DNA of 64,000 bases from JANYHF01 sp963732765 (GTDB lineage Bacteria > Pseudomonadota > Alphaproteobacteria > Rhizobiales > Hyphomicrobiaceae). Of the stretch, positions 27,972-38,097 are shown one piece after another. The position numbers and the translations under genes are program-made. The stretch covers positions 62,001 through 126,000 of the forward strand of contig CAVTAS010000006.1 in assembly GCA_963732765.1 (NCBI GenBank), given 5' to 3'. Position 1 is the stretch's first letter, and each line of letters opens with the position of its first letter. Below the pieces are notes generated by a model. That model was given only the letters and a program-made list of their open reading frames with translations, had not been told where the DNA came from and did no database searches.

Positions 27972-28220
27972 ATGCGCCCGATCAAGCGCTCCCTGACGAT
28001 AGCCGGGCATCGCACCTCGATCTCGCTGGAGCCGGAGTTCTGGGAGGCGCTGGCCGAAATCGCGGCGGCGCAAGGTGAGACAATTGCTGCGCTGGTGGCG
28101 CGTATCGATGAGGCTCGCGCCAGCCCGGGCGAAGCGGATGCCGGCGGACTGAGCGGTGCTGTGCGGGTGCATGTGCTGAGGCACTACCGCAGTAAGGAGC
28201 CGAAGGTCGTCGCGGGGTAG
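27972..28220 (+). CDS. Ribbon-helix-helix (RHH_4) protein
   Basis: 82 aa. KRSLTIAGHRTSISLEPEFW followed by ALAEIAAAQGETIAALVARI is the RHH_4 beta-strand plus two helices; the family is a small DNA-binding or arylsulfotransferase-associated group of uncertain role. It begins 2 bases after the DUF4169 stop, so it belongs to the fumC unit. Confidence 0.85.
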   Translation: MRPIKRSLTIAGHRTSISLEPEFWEALAEIAAAQGETIAALVARIDEARASPGEADAGGLSGAVRVHVLRHYRSKEPKVVAG

Positions 28221-28242
28221 GGGCGACCACTGGTCGCCCCTA
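28218..28242. terminator. Perfect palindrome between convergent genes, copy 1
   Basis: 12-base arms TAGGGGCGACCA and TGGTCGCCCCTA around a single base, overlapping the RHH stop and lying before the convergent mttB stop. The identical palindrome occurs at 44720-44744. No T-run follows, so terminator function is a guess from position. Confidence 0.5.
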
Positions 28243-28288
28243 CCCGATAGACCGCTGTTTCCACCTGAATCAGACGGGCCTCTACCCC

Positions 28289-29854
28289 TCAACTCACGTC
28301 TTCCGGCAGCTCCAACTCGCGCCGCGCGATGAAGTCCTTCAGCGCTTCGTGAATGCCTTCGTCGAGCTTCGGCTCCTCGTAGGTTTCCAGCATCGTCTTG
28401 GCCTTGGCCAAAGCGCGTTGCTCGGCGTCCATCCCGCCGCCTGCCGACCAGGCCTCGAAGTTGTTGAAGTCCATCATGCTGGGCAGAAAGAACGCGCTCT
28501 CGAAGTGTTTCAGCGTGTGCGCCGTACCGAGGAAGTGCCCCGCCGGCCCGACTTCGCGCACGGCCTGCATGGCGTCCTTCAGGTCGCTCATGTCGATGCC
28601 TTGCGCATACTTGTACCAGGCGCCCAGTTGCTCGCAGTCAAGCATGAACTTGGAATAGGACGCGCACAGCCCGGCCTCCAGCCAGCCGGCGACATGCCAG
28701 ATATAATTGGCCCCGCTCAGGATGGCGGCATGCATCAGCATGTTGCTCTCGTAGCCGGCCTGGGCGTCCGCCAGCTTCGAGCCGACGTGGAAGCCCGAAG
28801 TGCGAAACGGCAGCTTGTACTTGCGGGCCAGCTGTCCCATCACCAGCGTCATCTGCGCCGCTTCCGGCGTGCCGCCCATCGGCGCGCCCGACTTCATGTC
28901 AACCGTGACCATGAACTGTCCGTAGACCTGCGGCGATCCTGCGCGCACCAGCTGCGTGAAGGCGATGCCGGCCAGGGCTTCGGCATTCACCTGCGCGATG
29001 GCGCCGACGGTCGAGGCCGCCGTGGATGCTCCGCACAAGGCGAATGGAGAGATCAGCAGCGGCTGGTTGTGCGCGGCATAGACCTTGGCCGCATCCAGCA
29101 TGGTGCGGTCCCATACCAGCGGCGAGTTGCAGTTGATAACCGACGTGAGCACCGTATTGTCGCGCACGAAATCGTCGCCGAACACGATGCCGGCCATTTT
29201 CATCACGTCCTCGGCCCGCTCCTTGGCGGTCACGATGCCCATGAACGGCTTGTCCGACCAGCGCAGGCAGCCGTACATGATGGAGAGATGGCGCTTGGGC
29301 ACCGGCACATCCATCGGCTCGCAGATGATCGAGGAGGTGGAGTGCAGCTGCGGGGACAGGTACGCCAGCCTGTGGAAGTTGTAGAGGTCTTCCTTGGTCG
29401 AATACCTCCGTACGCCCTCGAAGTCGCGCACGTAGGGCGCGCCATACATCGGCACAAAGATCGAGTTCTTGCCGCCGACCTTGACGGTGCGCTCGGGGTT
29501 GCGGGCATGCATGGTGAATTCGGACGGCACCTTGCCGATCAGCTCCATCAGCTGTGCGCGGTCGATGCGCACTCGATAGCCTGTCACCGAGGCGCCGGCC
29601 GCCGTCCACATGGCGATCGCCTCGTCGTCGCGGAACTCGCAGCCGACTTCCTCCAGGATGCGGCAGCTCTCCTCGTGGATCAGCTCCACCGCCTCATCGG
29701 GCAGGATGTCGTAGAAGGGTATGTTGCGGGTGAGCGTCTTGAACGAGGGCACGGGCGTTGCGCGCAGTTCCTTGCGGCCGGCCCGGCCACCGGCGCGGCG
29801 GGCGCTGCCTTCGGCGATCGGCCCTTTGACCAGCAGTTCCTTGGTGTCGACCAT
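28289..29854 (-). CDS. MttB family methyltransferase (non-pyrrolysine)
   Basis: 521 aa, trimethylamine methyltransferase family. Landmarks: IHEESCRILEEVGCEF, IDRAQLMELIGKVPSEFTMH, CEPMDVPVPKRHLSIMYG, and SPFALCGASTAASTVGAIAQ. No in-frame amber codon interrupts it, so it is one of the non-pyrrolysine homologues, some of which demethylate glycine betaine, proline betaine or carnitine with a cobalamin partner. No corrinoid-protein gene lies beside it. The ATG at 29854 has GAGAGGAC upstream. Transcription is convergent with the fumC unit. The substrate cannot be read from the sequence. Confidence 0.88.
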   Translation of the reverse strand: MVDTKELLVKGPIAEGSARRAGGRAGRKELRATPVPSFKTLTRNIPFYDILPDEAVELIHEESCRILEEVGCEFRDDEAIAMWTAAGASVTGYRVRIDRAQLMELIGKVPSEFTMHARNPERTVKVGGKNSIFVPMYGAPYVRDFEGVRRYSTKEDLYNFHRLAYLSPQLHSTSSIICEPMDVPVPKRHLSIMYGCLRWSDKPFMGIVTAKERAEDVMKMAGIVFGDDFVRDNTVLTSVINCNSPLVWDRTMLDAAKVYAAHNQPLLISPFALCGASTAASTVGAIAQVNAEALAGIAFTQLVRAGSPQVYGQFMVTVDMKSGAPMGGTPEAAQMTLVMGQLARKYKLPFRTSGFHVGSKLADAQAGYESNMLMHAAILSGANYIWHVAGWLEAGLCASYSKFMLDCEQLGAWYKYAQGIDMSDLKDAMQAVREVGPAGHFLGTAHTLKHFESAFFLPSMMDFNNFEAWSAGGGMDAEQRALAKAKTMLETYEEPKLDEGIHEALKDFIARRELELPEDVS

Positions 29855-30108
29855 CTTAGCGTCCTCTCCCAACCCGGGCGATTTGATCACATTCGGGATG
29901 GCTGCGATACCGGCGACTGAAGTTACGTCAGGTCGGATCGGTCGCGGACCCCAGCTGCAGCCAAAACTCTCTATTTATTCGTGACTTACGCCCTGGCCGC
30001 CAAATCTGTTACAAGCCGGTGCAATGTACCCGCCCCTTATAATTTGTCCTGGCGCTACCCATATCTCGCCCGTGAATTCATGCCTGAATTCCAACCTGGA
30101 GGCCCGCC

Positions 30109-31092
30109 ATGGACCCTTCGATCCTTCTTACTGCGGTCGGTGTTGTCGTTTTAATCCTGTTCCTGTTCATCCTCTTCTATTCGACCATCAAGGTGGTGCC
30201 GCAAGGCTCCAACTACACCGTCGAACAATTCGGCCGCTACACCCGGACGCTGCAGCCTGGCCTGCACATCCTCACCCCGTTCATGGACCGGATCGGCTAC
30301 CGCATCTCCATGAAGGAGCAGGTGTTGGATATCCCCAGCCAGGAGGTCATCACCAAGGACAACGCCATGGTGCGGGTGGACGGCATCGCCTTCTACCAGG
30401 TTCTGGACGCGGCGCAGTCGGCCTACGAAGTGGCTGACGTGCAGCAGGCCATCAGCAACCTGACCATGACCAACATCCGTACCGTGATGGGCTCGATGGA
30501 CCTCGACGAATTGTTGTCCAACCGCGACGCCATCAACCAGCGGCTGCTGAAAATCATCGACGACGCCACTCAGCCCTGGGGCCTGAAAGTCACGCGTATC
30601 GAAATCAAGGACATCGCCCCGCCGCGCGATCTGATCGAGAGCATGGGCCGCCAGATGAAGGCGGAGCGCGACAAGCGTGCGCAAATTCTGGAAGCTGAAG
30701 GTCTGCGCCAGTCCGCGATCCTGAAGGCCGAGGGCGAGAAGCAGGCGACCATCCTCAGCGCCGACGGTCGCAAGGAAGCGACCTTCCGCGATGCCGAGGC
30801 ACGCGAACGCTCCGCCGAAGCCGAAGCCAAGGCCACAAAGGTGGTGTCCGACGCCATCGCGGGCGGCAACATCCAGGCGCTGAACTACTTCGTCGCCAAC
30901 AACTACGTGAAAGCGCTGGAAGCCATCGCCAAGTCGCCGAACCAGAAGATCCTCATGATGCCACTGGACGCTTCGGCGGTGATCGGCTCGCTGGCCGGCA
31001 TAAGCGAGATCGCCAAGGAAGCCTTCGGCGGCGGCGGCCCCGCCTCGGACGGTTCGGGCCGGCGACCAACCACCACCGTGCCGCGGGTGTAG
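30109..31092 (+). CDS. SPFH/band 7 protein (stomatin/paraslipin-like)
   Basis: 327 aa. One N-terminal transmembrane segment (VVVLILFLFILFYS), the SPFH domain (VPQGSNYTVEQFGRYTRTL through PPRDLIESMGRQMKAERDKR) and a Ala/Glu-rich coiled coil after it (QILEAEGLRQSAILKAEGEK). Such proteins form oligomeric membrane scaffolds. The usual nfeD partner is not adjacent; the next gene is convergent. GGAGG precedes the ATG. Confidence 0.92.
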   Translation: MDPSILLTAVGVVVLILFLFILFYSTIKVVPQGSNYTVEQFGRYTRTLQPGLHILTPFMDRIGYRISMKEQVLDIPSQEVITKDNAMVRVDGIAFYQVLDAAQSAYEVADVQQAISNLTMTNIRTVMGSMDLDELLSNRDAINQRLLKIIDDATQPWGLKVTRIEIKDIAPPRDLIESMGRQMKAERDKRAQILEAEGLRQSAILKAEGEKQATILSADGRKEATFRDAEARERSAEAEAKATKVVSDAIAGGNIQALNYFVANNYVKALEAIAKSPNQKILMMPLDASAVIGSLAGISEIAKEAFGGGGPASDGSGRRPTTTVPRV

Positions 31093-31120
31093 TCGCCAAA
31101 GCGCGCAACGCAGGTCACCT

Positions 31121-31141
31121 CTCCCCCAACTTTTGGGGGAG
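31121..31141. terminator. Hairpin between convergent genes
   Basis: CTCCCCCAA (31121-31129) and TTGGGGGAG (31133-31141) form a 9-base stem with a 3-base loop, between the SPFH stop and the convergent gene's stop. A likely bidirectional stop or REP-type hairpin; there is no T-run. Confidence 0.5.
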
Positions 31142-31147
31142 GGCAGG

Positions 31148-32974
31148 TTAGGTCCCAGGCCGCCTGGGCCAAGCTTCGAACACGGCCTCGAACGCCAGCC
31201 GGCGCGCTTCCGCTTCCAGGCCGGCGGCTTGCAGCGCCTTGATGGCCTCGCCCAGCGCCACGGTGTTGGCACCTGTCGCTGCACCCGATCCCATGGTGGC
31301 CAGGGTCAGCAGCACGGTGCGGCCGAGCTGTTTGCCATTGGCCGCCTCCTGCAATTTCGGCAGCACGCCAGTCTCGGGCAGATGGCCTTGATCGGTCTTG
31401 CCGGCGGATTTGGCGGCATTCTGCGCGCCCTCCCAGATCGGGATCGGTACCTCGTACTTGAGCGCATCGAGCACAGTCGCCAGGCGCTGGATCATCACCG
31501 GCGAGAGTGCGCCGGCAACCGCCAGGTCCTCGGCATACTTCATGCTGGAGCCGTGTGGCACATGTCCGCCGGCGTCGGCCACATCCGTCAATACCAGCCA
31601 GTGCAGCAACGGGTTCCCGGCGGGGCCGGCGCTCGTTGCTGAAAGTGTCCATCCAACGGCGTGATCGTAGAGGCCGGCAGCCAGCAACACTTCGATGGCC
31701 GTCTCGGTGAAGCCGGCGGCGTCGGCGCCGGGGCGCATGGCATCGACCATCGGGGCAGCGAGGCGCGCGACCGGGACCAGCAAGGCCTCGCGGCGCGCGG
31801 TGTCAAGCAAGGCAACGATCAATTCGGCCCGCCGGGCGGGATCAGGAACTTTTTCAGCGGCCTGGAACAACAACGCGCGCAGCTTGGCGCTCTCGGCGGG
31901 GTTGGGCGGCGTGCCGTCCGTGGGCGCAGGTGGGATCGGATTGGCCAGTTGCTGCGGCTGGAACACCATGCCGCGATAGGCTTCCGCCAGCCCCGCATCG
32001 TCCAGAGCGTTCAGCCTGGCGGCAGCCTCGGCAGCCAACATCCGACCCACCGGATCGGCCCCTGCGTCGTTGGCGATGGCGATAAGCAGATCGGGCGTCG
32101 CGCGCGGCAACATGGGCTGCAGCCGGTCGAGGCTGACTTTGCCCAACAGCGTCAGGAACTTGTAGTCGATGACGCGCAGATTGTCGGCGCGCGGCAGCTT
32201 GGGCGTCTTGCTCTCGGCAATGGAATCGAGCACGGCCAGCGCCAGCGGTTCGGCGAAATTCTGGTCGCGCAACACTTCTGCGGCCAGGGACGCGTGATTG
32301 GGCTGCTTGTCGCGCGCGGCGCAGAAGGCGACCATCAACAGCGCGTCGTTACGGGCGCGTCCCTTGAGATTGCTGCCGGCGATAGGCAGCGTACGGACGC
32401 GCGCACAAGCCTTGGCGTCGTCGCCCAGCGCCAGCAGCACGCGTGCGGCGGCGACCTGCTCGAACGGCGGGGCGGTCTTGGGCAGATTGCCCATAAGTGC
32501 GCTGGCGTCTCGGATGAAACCGGCGCGATAGAGACCGTCCAGCCGTGCAGCCAGGAATTGGACAGGATCGGTCCCCTCGGGGACCTGCTCGGCGAGCATG
32601 AGACGGCGCCACAAGTCGGCAAGGACGGGCGCGCGCAAGGGCAGTTCGGTCTTGCTGATCAGCTGGGTTGCATCGGCTGATGTGACACCCTGCCAAAGGC
32701 CGGGGCCGAACGCATTGGCGGCTGGCAATGGTGCACCGACAGCCGGAGCGCCGGGAGGAGTGGGGGCGGCTATCAATGGCCCGTCGTCCACCGGGCCGAT
32801 GGGCGCAAGCGCACCGCTTTCCACCGCGTCGGGAGGGGCAACAGTTGATGATTCCACCGGCTCGGGGGCCGGCAATGGTACGGCGTCCTGGGCCAGCGCG
32901 CTGGTGGACACGCCGAGCATCAGTCCCGCGATCAGGCTTCGGATGCGGTTATTGCTTGCGAATGGAGACACCAT
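31148..32974 (-). CDS. Large exported protein of unknown function
   Basis: 608 aa. Signal peptide (residues about 1-28, cleavage near ALAQ|DA) followed by a Pro/Ala/Val-rich linker (30-85) and a long helical domain made of repeated 30-40-residue hairpins (for example VARVLLALGDDAKACARVRT), suggestive of a tetratricopeptide- or HEAT-like solenoid. No catalytic motif seen. Its start lies inside the 3' end of the small membrane protein gene, so the two are coupled. A similar pair precedes aroK in other alphaproteobacteria. Confidence 0.75.
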   Translation of the reverse strand: MVSPFASNNRIRSLIAGLMLGVSTSALAQDAVPLPAPEPVESSTVAPPDAVESGALAPIGPVDDGPLIAAPTPPGAPAVGAPLPAANAFGPGLWQGVTSADATQLISKTELPLRAPVLADLWRRLMLAEQVPEGTDPVQFLAARLDGLYRAGFIRDASALMGNLPKTAPPFEQVAAARVLLALGDDAKACARVRTLPIAGSNLKGRARNDALLMVAFCAARDKQPNHASLAAEVLRDQNFAEPLALAVLDSIAESKTPKLPRADNLRVIDYKFLTLLGKVSLDRLQPMLPRATPDLLIAIANDAGADPVGRMLAAEAAARLNALDDAGLAEAYRGMVFQPQQLANPIPPAPTDGTPPNPAESAKLRALLFQAAEKVPDPARRAELIVALLDTARREALLVPVARLAAPMVDAMRPGADAAGFTETAIEVLLAAGLYDHAVGWTLSATSAGPAGNPLLHWLVLTDVADAGGHVPHGSSMKYAEDLAVAGALSPVMIQRLATVLDALKYEVPIPIWEGAQNAAKSAGKTDQGHLPETGVLPKLQEAANGKQLGRTVLLTLATMGSGAATGANTVALGEAIKALQAAGLEAEARRLAFEAVFEAWPRRPGT

Positions 32975-33095
32975 GGACCGATTTCACCACTTCGCCTTGC
33001 GATGGTTCATAGAGCGTCGCCATGGCATAAAGCCCGCCGACGACCAGCCCGACCAGCGTGCTCAATAGCACTAGAAAGCGTACCAGACTGGGCAT
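32949..33095 (-). CDS. Small single-pass membrane protein
   Basis: 48 aa, beginning MPSLVRFLVLLSTLVGLVVG: one transmembrane helix and a short periplasmic tail (LYEPSQGEVVKSVHGVSIRKQ). Small proteins of this design are found beside aroK/aroB in alphaproteobacteria. It overlaps the next gene by 26 bases. Function unknown. Confidence 0.65.
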   Translation of the reverse strand: MPSLVRFLVLLSTLVGLVVGGLYAMATLYEPSQGEVVKSVHGVSIRKQ

Positions 33096-33264
33096 TCCAC
33101 CGCTCGCTATGGGCCATTGGAGTGTAGTGGTGCCCCATCGTGACGCCAATAAGGCTTGGGGGGCTGGTGAGTGAGGTATCGCTCACGAGGCGAGTCGGCA
33201 AGGTCGGGCTGGTTGCGTGCGGGTGCGCGCCGGATGCAAAACCGGGGTAGGCTTGAAGAGGAAA

Positions 33265-33293
33265 TAGGTAAACTGTCCCCGTTTCAAGTCCCC
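33265..33293. repeat. Half copy of the 35-bp palindrome arm
   Basis: TAGGTAAACTGTCCCCGTTT and the following CAAGTCCCC match one arm of the inverted repeat at 49005-49106 (TAAGTAAACTGTCCCC...) with two or three differences. Lies in the aroK leader. Confidence 0.65.
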
Positions 33294-33335
33294 CCATTGT
33301 CTTCCCGGCGCGGCCCCGCTAGGGTCCGCCTCGCC

Positions 33336-33943
33336 ATGACCCCCGCCCCCTCGGCCTCTGCGCCTTCTTCCGATCCCGAGCCTGCCAGTCGCCTTGCCGC
33401 GCGCCTTGGACAGCGCAATCTCGTGCTGGTCGGCATGATGGGGGCAGGCAAATCCTCGATCGGCAAGCGGCTGGCCGAAAAGCTGCATCTGCGCTTTGTC
33501 GATGCCGACGCCGAGATCGAGGCGGCAGCGGGCCAGACCATCCCGGAGATTTTCGCCGAGCACGGCGAGCCGTATTTCCGCGAGGGGGAAAAGCGGGTCA
33601 TCGGGCGGCTGCTTGAGGAGCGCGGGCTGGTAATTGCCACTGGCGGGGGGGCGTTCATGAACGCTGATACGCGAGCGCATATTGCGCGGCGTGGCGTATC
33701 GATCTGGCTGAAGGCCGACGTGGACGTGCTGATGCACCGGGTGCGTAAGCGCTCGAACCGGCCGCTCTTGAAAACCGCCGATCCCGAAGCGACCATGCGC
33801 GCGCTGATGGAGCAGCGCCACCCGGTCTATGCGCTGGCCGACGTGACGGTGCAGAGCCGTGAGGTGATGCACGATGTGATTGTTAGCGAGATCGTCGCGG
33901 CGCTGGAGCGGCTGCCTGCGCTGGCGAGCGAGGTTGCGGCTTC

Positions 33944-33947
<4 letters not shown>
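33336..33947 (+). CDS. aroK: Shikimate kinase
   Basis: 203 aa. Walker A GMMGAGKS at residues 33-40, LIDKD-type acidic region FVDADAEIEAAAGQTIPEIF, shikimate-binding GEPYFREGEKRVI and GGGAFMN. Phosphorylates shikimate in aromatic amino-acid synthesis. The ATG at 33336 leaves an Ala/Pro/Ser-rich N-terminal extension of about 25 residues. Its stop overlaps the aroB start (ATGA), so the two are translationally coupled. Confidence 0.95.
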
Positions 33948-35074
<1,127 letters not shown>

Positions 35075-35105
35075 TCGATTACTGTCCCGACCCACCGAAA
35101 GCACC

Positions 35106-36410
35106 ATGTCCCCAATATTGGAACTGCTTCTCGCCGCTCTCTCCGTGGTCCTCCTGTTGGCCGGCGCAGCCTTCTTTTCCGCCTCGGAGACGGCGCTCAC
35201 CGCCATCTCGCGGGCGCGCATGCATTCGCTGGAGAGCGACGGCAATGCCCGCGCCGGCGTGGTCAACCGGCTGATTGGCAATCGCGATCAGCTGATCGGC
35301 GCGCTGCTGCTGGGCAACACCATCGTCATTACCCTGAGCTCCGCGCTGGCGACCGAGTTCATGGTCGCCGAGTTCGGCCCATCCGGCGTGTTTTACGCCA
35401 CGGCGGTCATGAGCGTTCTCTTGGTGATCTTCGGCGAGGTCATGCCCAAGACCTATGCCATCAGCAACCCCGACCGCGTCGCCCTGACGCTGGGCCCGCT
35501 GGTGCGCATCGTCATCGGCATTCTGGCGCCGGTCAATCTCACGGTGGTCTGGATCGTGCGCAAGACGCTGAACGCGCTTGGCGTCAAGGTCGCGGGGCCG
35601 GTGACCGAGGAAGCAGCCCACGAGGAACTGCGCGGCGCGCTGGACCTGCATCACAAGGAAGGCATCGTGGTCAAGGGCGACCGCGACATGATCGGCGGCG
35701 TGCTCGACCTCAGCGCCCTGGAAGTGTCCGACATCATGGTGCATCGCACCGAGATGGACACGGTGTGCGCCGACGATCCGCCGGAAAAGCTGATCACGGA
35801 TGCTCTGAAGACGGAATTTACCCGCATCCCGGCCTGGTCGGGTGACGTCGACAACATCGTCGGCTTCTTCCACGTCAAGGACCTGCTGCGCGAGTTGGAA
35901 CTGCAGGGCTGGGACCGCGCCAAGATCGACCCGAAAAAGCTGATGCTGCCGCCTTGGTTCGTGCCCGACACGACCACGCTGAAAGACCAACTCGCAGCCT
36001 TCCAGCATAAAAAGGCGCATATCGCGATGGTGGTGGACGAGTACGGGGAGGTCATGGGCCTCGTGACGCTGGAAGACATCATCGAGGAGATCGTCGGTCA
36101 GATTTCCGACGAGCACGACGATACGCCGGACAGCGGCATCCGTCCGCAGGCGGATGGAAAAGTCATCGTGGATGGCCAGGTGGCCGTGCGCGATTTGAAC
36201 CGGCACCAGGACTGGGACCTGCCGGACGAAGAGGCGACCACCATTGCCGGCCTGGTGATCCACGAGGCGCAAACCATCCCCGAGCCGGGGCAGGCCTTCA
36301 CGTTCTACGGCTATCGGTTCGAGGTGGTGAAAAAGGCCAAGAACCGGATTACGCTGCTGCGGGTCACGCCGCTGACCAAGCCGTCCGACAATCAGGGTGC
36401 GGAGATTTAG
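35106..36410 (+). CDS. HlyC/CorC family protein (CNNM + CBS)
   Basis: 434 aa. Three or four N-terminal transmembrane helices of the DUF21/CNNM domain (ILELLLAALSVVLLLAGAAF onward), then a CBS pair (HHKEGIVVKGDRDMI, HKKAHIAMVVDEYGEVMGLVTLEDIIEEIVG) and a CorC_HlyC transporter-associated domain at the end. Likely a magnesium or divalent-cation transporter or its regulator. Follows aroB by 31 bases; hemolysin activity is a historical name only. Confidence 0.9.
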   Translation: MSPILELLLAALSVVLLLAGAAFFSASETALTAISRARMHSLESDGNARAGVVNRLIGNRDQLIGALLLGNTIVITLSSALATEFMVAEFGPSGVFYATAVMSVLLVIFGEVMPKTYAISNPDRVALTLGPLVRIVIGILAPVNLTVVWIVRKTLNALGVKVAGPVTEEAAHEELRGALDLHHKEGIVVKGDRDMIGGVLDLSALEVSDIMVHRTEMDTVCADDPPEKLITDALKTEFTRIPAWSGDVDNIVGFFHVKDLLRELELQGWDRAKIDPKKLMLPPWFVPDTTTLKDQLAAFQHKKAHIAMVVDEYGEVMGLVTLEDIIEEIVGQISDEHDDTPDSGIRPQADGKVIVDGQVAVRDLNRHQDWDLPDEEATTIAGLVIHEAQTIPEPGQAFTFYGYRFEVVKKAKNRITLLRVTPLTKPSDNQGAEI

Positions 36411-36418
36411 GAGCCCCC

Positions 36419-37399
36419 ATGCAAACCGTCAAACTCGGCCGTACCGGCCTCGATATTTCCCGCATCTGCCTCGGCTGCATGAGCTTTGGCGAGCCGGCGC
36501 GCGGCGGGCATCCGTGGACGCTCGATGAAGCCGCGACCCGCCCCATCATGCGCAAGGCCATCGAGGGCGGGATCACGTTCTTCGATACCGCCAACGTCTA
36601 TTCGGACGGGTCGAGCGAGGAGATCGTCGGCAAGATTTTGCGCGAGCACGGGCGGCGCGACGAGTTCGTGGTCGCGACCAAGGTGCATGGAACGCAGCGG
36701 CCCGGCGCGAATGGCGGCGGGCTGTCGCGCAAGGCCATCATGGCCGAGATCGACCACAGCCTGCGCCGGCTAGGCATGGATTATGTCGATCTCTATCAGA
36801 TCCACCGCTGGGACTACGGCACGCCGATCGAGGAGACGCTGGAGGCGCTGCATGATGTCGTGAAGGCAGGCAAGGTGCGTTACATCGGGGCGTCGTCGAT
36901 GTTCGCCTGGCAATTTGCGACGGCGCTCCATCTCTCGGAGCGCAACGGCTGGACGCGTTTTGTCAGCATGCAGAACATGGTCAACCTGCTCAATCGCGAG
37001 GAGGAGCGCGAGATGCTGCCGCTGTGCGCGGTTGAAGGTATCGGCGTCATTCCGTGGAGCCCGCTGGCGCGCGGCCGGCTGACCCGCGATTGGGATGCCG
37101 CGACCGCGCGCTCGGAAAAGGATGAGTTCGGGCGCAGCCTGTTCGGCAAGACGGCGGACGCGGACCGCAAGGTCGTCGAAGCGGTGGCGGCCGTCGCTTC
37201 GGCGCGCGGCTTACCGAGGGCGCAGATCGCGCTGGCCTGGGTGCTGGCCAAGCCTGTGGTATCGAGCCCAATCGTGGGCGCCACCAAGCCGGAACAGTTG
37301 GACGATGCCTTCGCGGCGCTATCGGTCAGGTTGACAGCAGACGAAATCGCGACGCTGGAAGCGCCCTATGTTCCGCACGATGTGGTGGGGTTCAAATAA
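36419..37399 (+). CDS. Aldo/keto reductase (YhdN/Gcy1-like)
   Basis: 326 aa. TIM-barrel reductase with FFDTANVYSDGSSEEIVG (Asp and Tyr of the tetrad), VVATKVHG (Lys), VDLYQIHRWDY (His) and C-terminal SSPIVGATKPEQLDDA. Reduces an aldehyde or ketone with NADPH; the substrate is not evident. Starts 8 bases after the corC stop, so it may be the last gene of that unit. Confidence 0.9.
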   Translation: MQTVKLGRTGLDISRICLGCMSFGEPARGGHPWTLDEAATRPIMRKAIEGGITFFDTANVYSDGSSEEIVGKILREHGRRDEFVVATKVHGTQRPGANGGGLSRKAIMAEIDHSLRRLGMDYVDLYQIHRWDYGTPIEETLEALHDVVKAGKVRYIGASSMFAWQFATALHLSERNGWTRFVSMQNMVNLLNREEEREMLPLCAVEGIGVIPWSPLARGRLTRDWDAATARSEKDEFGRSLFGKTADADRKVVEAVAAVASARGLPRAQIALAWVLAKPVVSSPIVGATKPEQLDDAFAALSVRLTADEIATLEAPYVPHDVVGFK

Positions 37400-37418
37400 C
37401 TTGCGATTGTGCTATAGT
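37391..37418 (+). promoter_or_regulatory. Candidate promoter for the first DUF433/DUF5615 pair
   Basis: Extended -10 TGCTATAGT (TATAGT at 37413-37418) with a weak -35 TTCAAA at 37391, 16 bases apart. A GTGC/GCAC dyad just downstream could serve autorepression. Confidence 0.4.
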
Positions 37419-37447
37419 GCGCGAAAGCACGGAGTTGAGACACACAA

Positions 37448-37675
37448 ATGGCGAAGCATCCGAAAATTGAGTCTAATCCGGACGTGATGGTCGGAAAGCC
37501 GGTCATTCGTGGAACACGCATTACGGTCGAAATCGTTCTGCGCCGTATTGCCGATGGCTATACTATCGACAATATCTTGGAAGACTATCCGCACATTACC
37601 CGCGATGACGTGTTAGCGGCGGTCGCTTATGCCGCCGAGCATCTGGAAAGGCCCAAGTCGGGCGTTGCGGCCTAA
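37448..37675 (+). CDS. DUF433 antitoxin-like protein
   Basis: 75 aa. DUF433 pattern: PDVMVGKPVIRGTRITVEIV, LRRIADGYTIDNILEDYPHI, then VLAAVAYAAEHLE. The family is a VapB-type HTH antitoxin that neutralises a neighbouring PIN-like toxin. The partner begins 5 bases after this stop. A homologous pair lies at 40801-41396. Confidence 0.88.
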   Translation: MAKHPKIESNPDVMVGKPVIRGTRITVEIVLRRIADGYTIDNILEDYPHITRDDVLAAVAYAAEHLERPKSGVAA

Positions 37676-37680
37676 CCGTC

Positions 37681-38067
37681 ATGCGGTTCCTGGCCGACGA
37701 ACACATTCCTTCGGCCGTCGTTCAAGCGCTGCGACAGATTGGACACGACGTGGTATGGGCCGCAGAGACGGGTCGCCAGTCGCCCGACAGTTCGCACTTG
37801 GCAACGGCACTTAGTGAAAAGCGTGTTATTCTGACGGAAGATGCCGATTTCAGCGAATTGCTTGTTCGGTTGGCCTTATCCCTTACATCGGCAAGTGTGA
37901 TGGTTTGCTACTTTCGGCTCGACGGTTTAGGACGCGACGCCAAGACTGCACGGATGCTGTCAGCAATCGAAAAAATCGGAGTGCCAAGCGCCGGAATTGT
38001 GATGAATGTCGTAGAACCTACGCGCATTCGTCGGCGCCGCTCATTCTTAGTTAAGCCCCCCCGATAG
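37681..38067 (+). CDS. DUF5615 PIN-like toxin
   Basis: 128 aa. MRFLADEHIPSAVVQALRQI with the catalytic Asp/Glu, VILTEDADFSELL with further acidic residues, and a basic C-terminus RIRRRRSF. DUF5615 proteins are small PIN-like nucleases paired with DUF433 antitoxins. All key acidic residues are present, so the toxin is probably active. Its 3' end lies 30 bases from the convergent soxD stop. Confidence 0.87.
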   Translation: MRFLADEHIPSAVVQALRQIGHDVVWAAETGRQSPDSSHLATALSEKRVILTEDADFSELLVRLALSLTSASVMVCYFRLDGLGRDAKTARMLSAIEKIGVPSAGIVMNVVEPTRIRRRRSFLVKPPR

Positions 38068-38097
38068 GCGTTCACTTCACGTCCAGCAGGCTCTGCG

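Noticed and set aside
28349..29920. 523-codon plus-strand frame
   Set aside because: Antisense to the MttB-family gene; His/Arg/Gly-rich without domain features.
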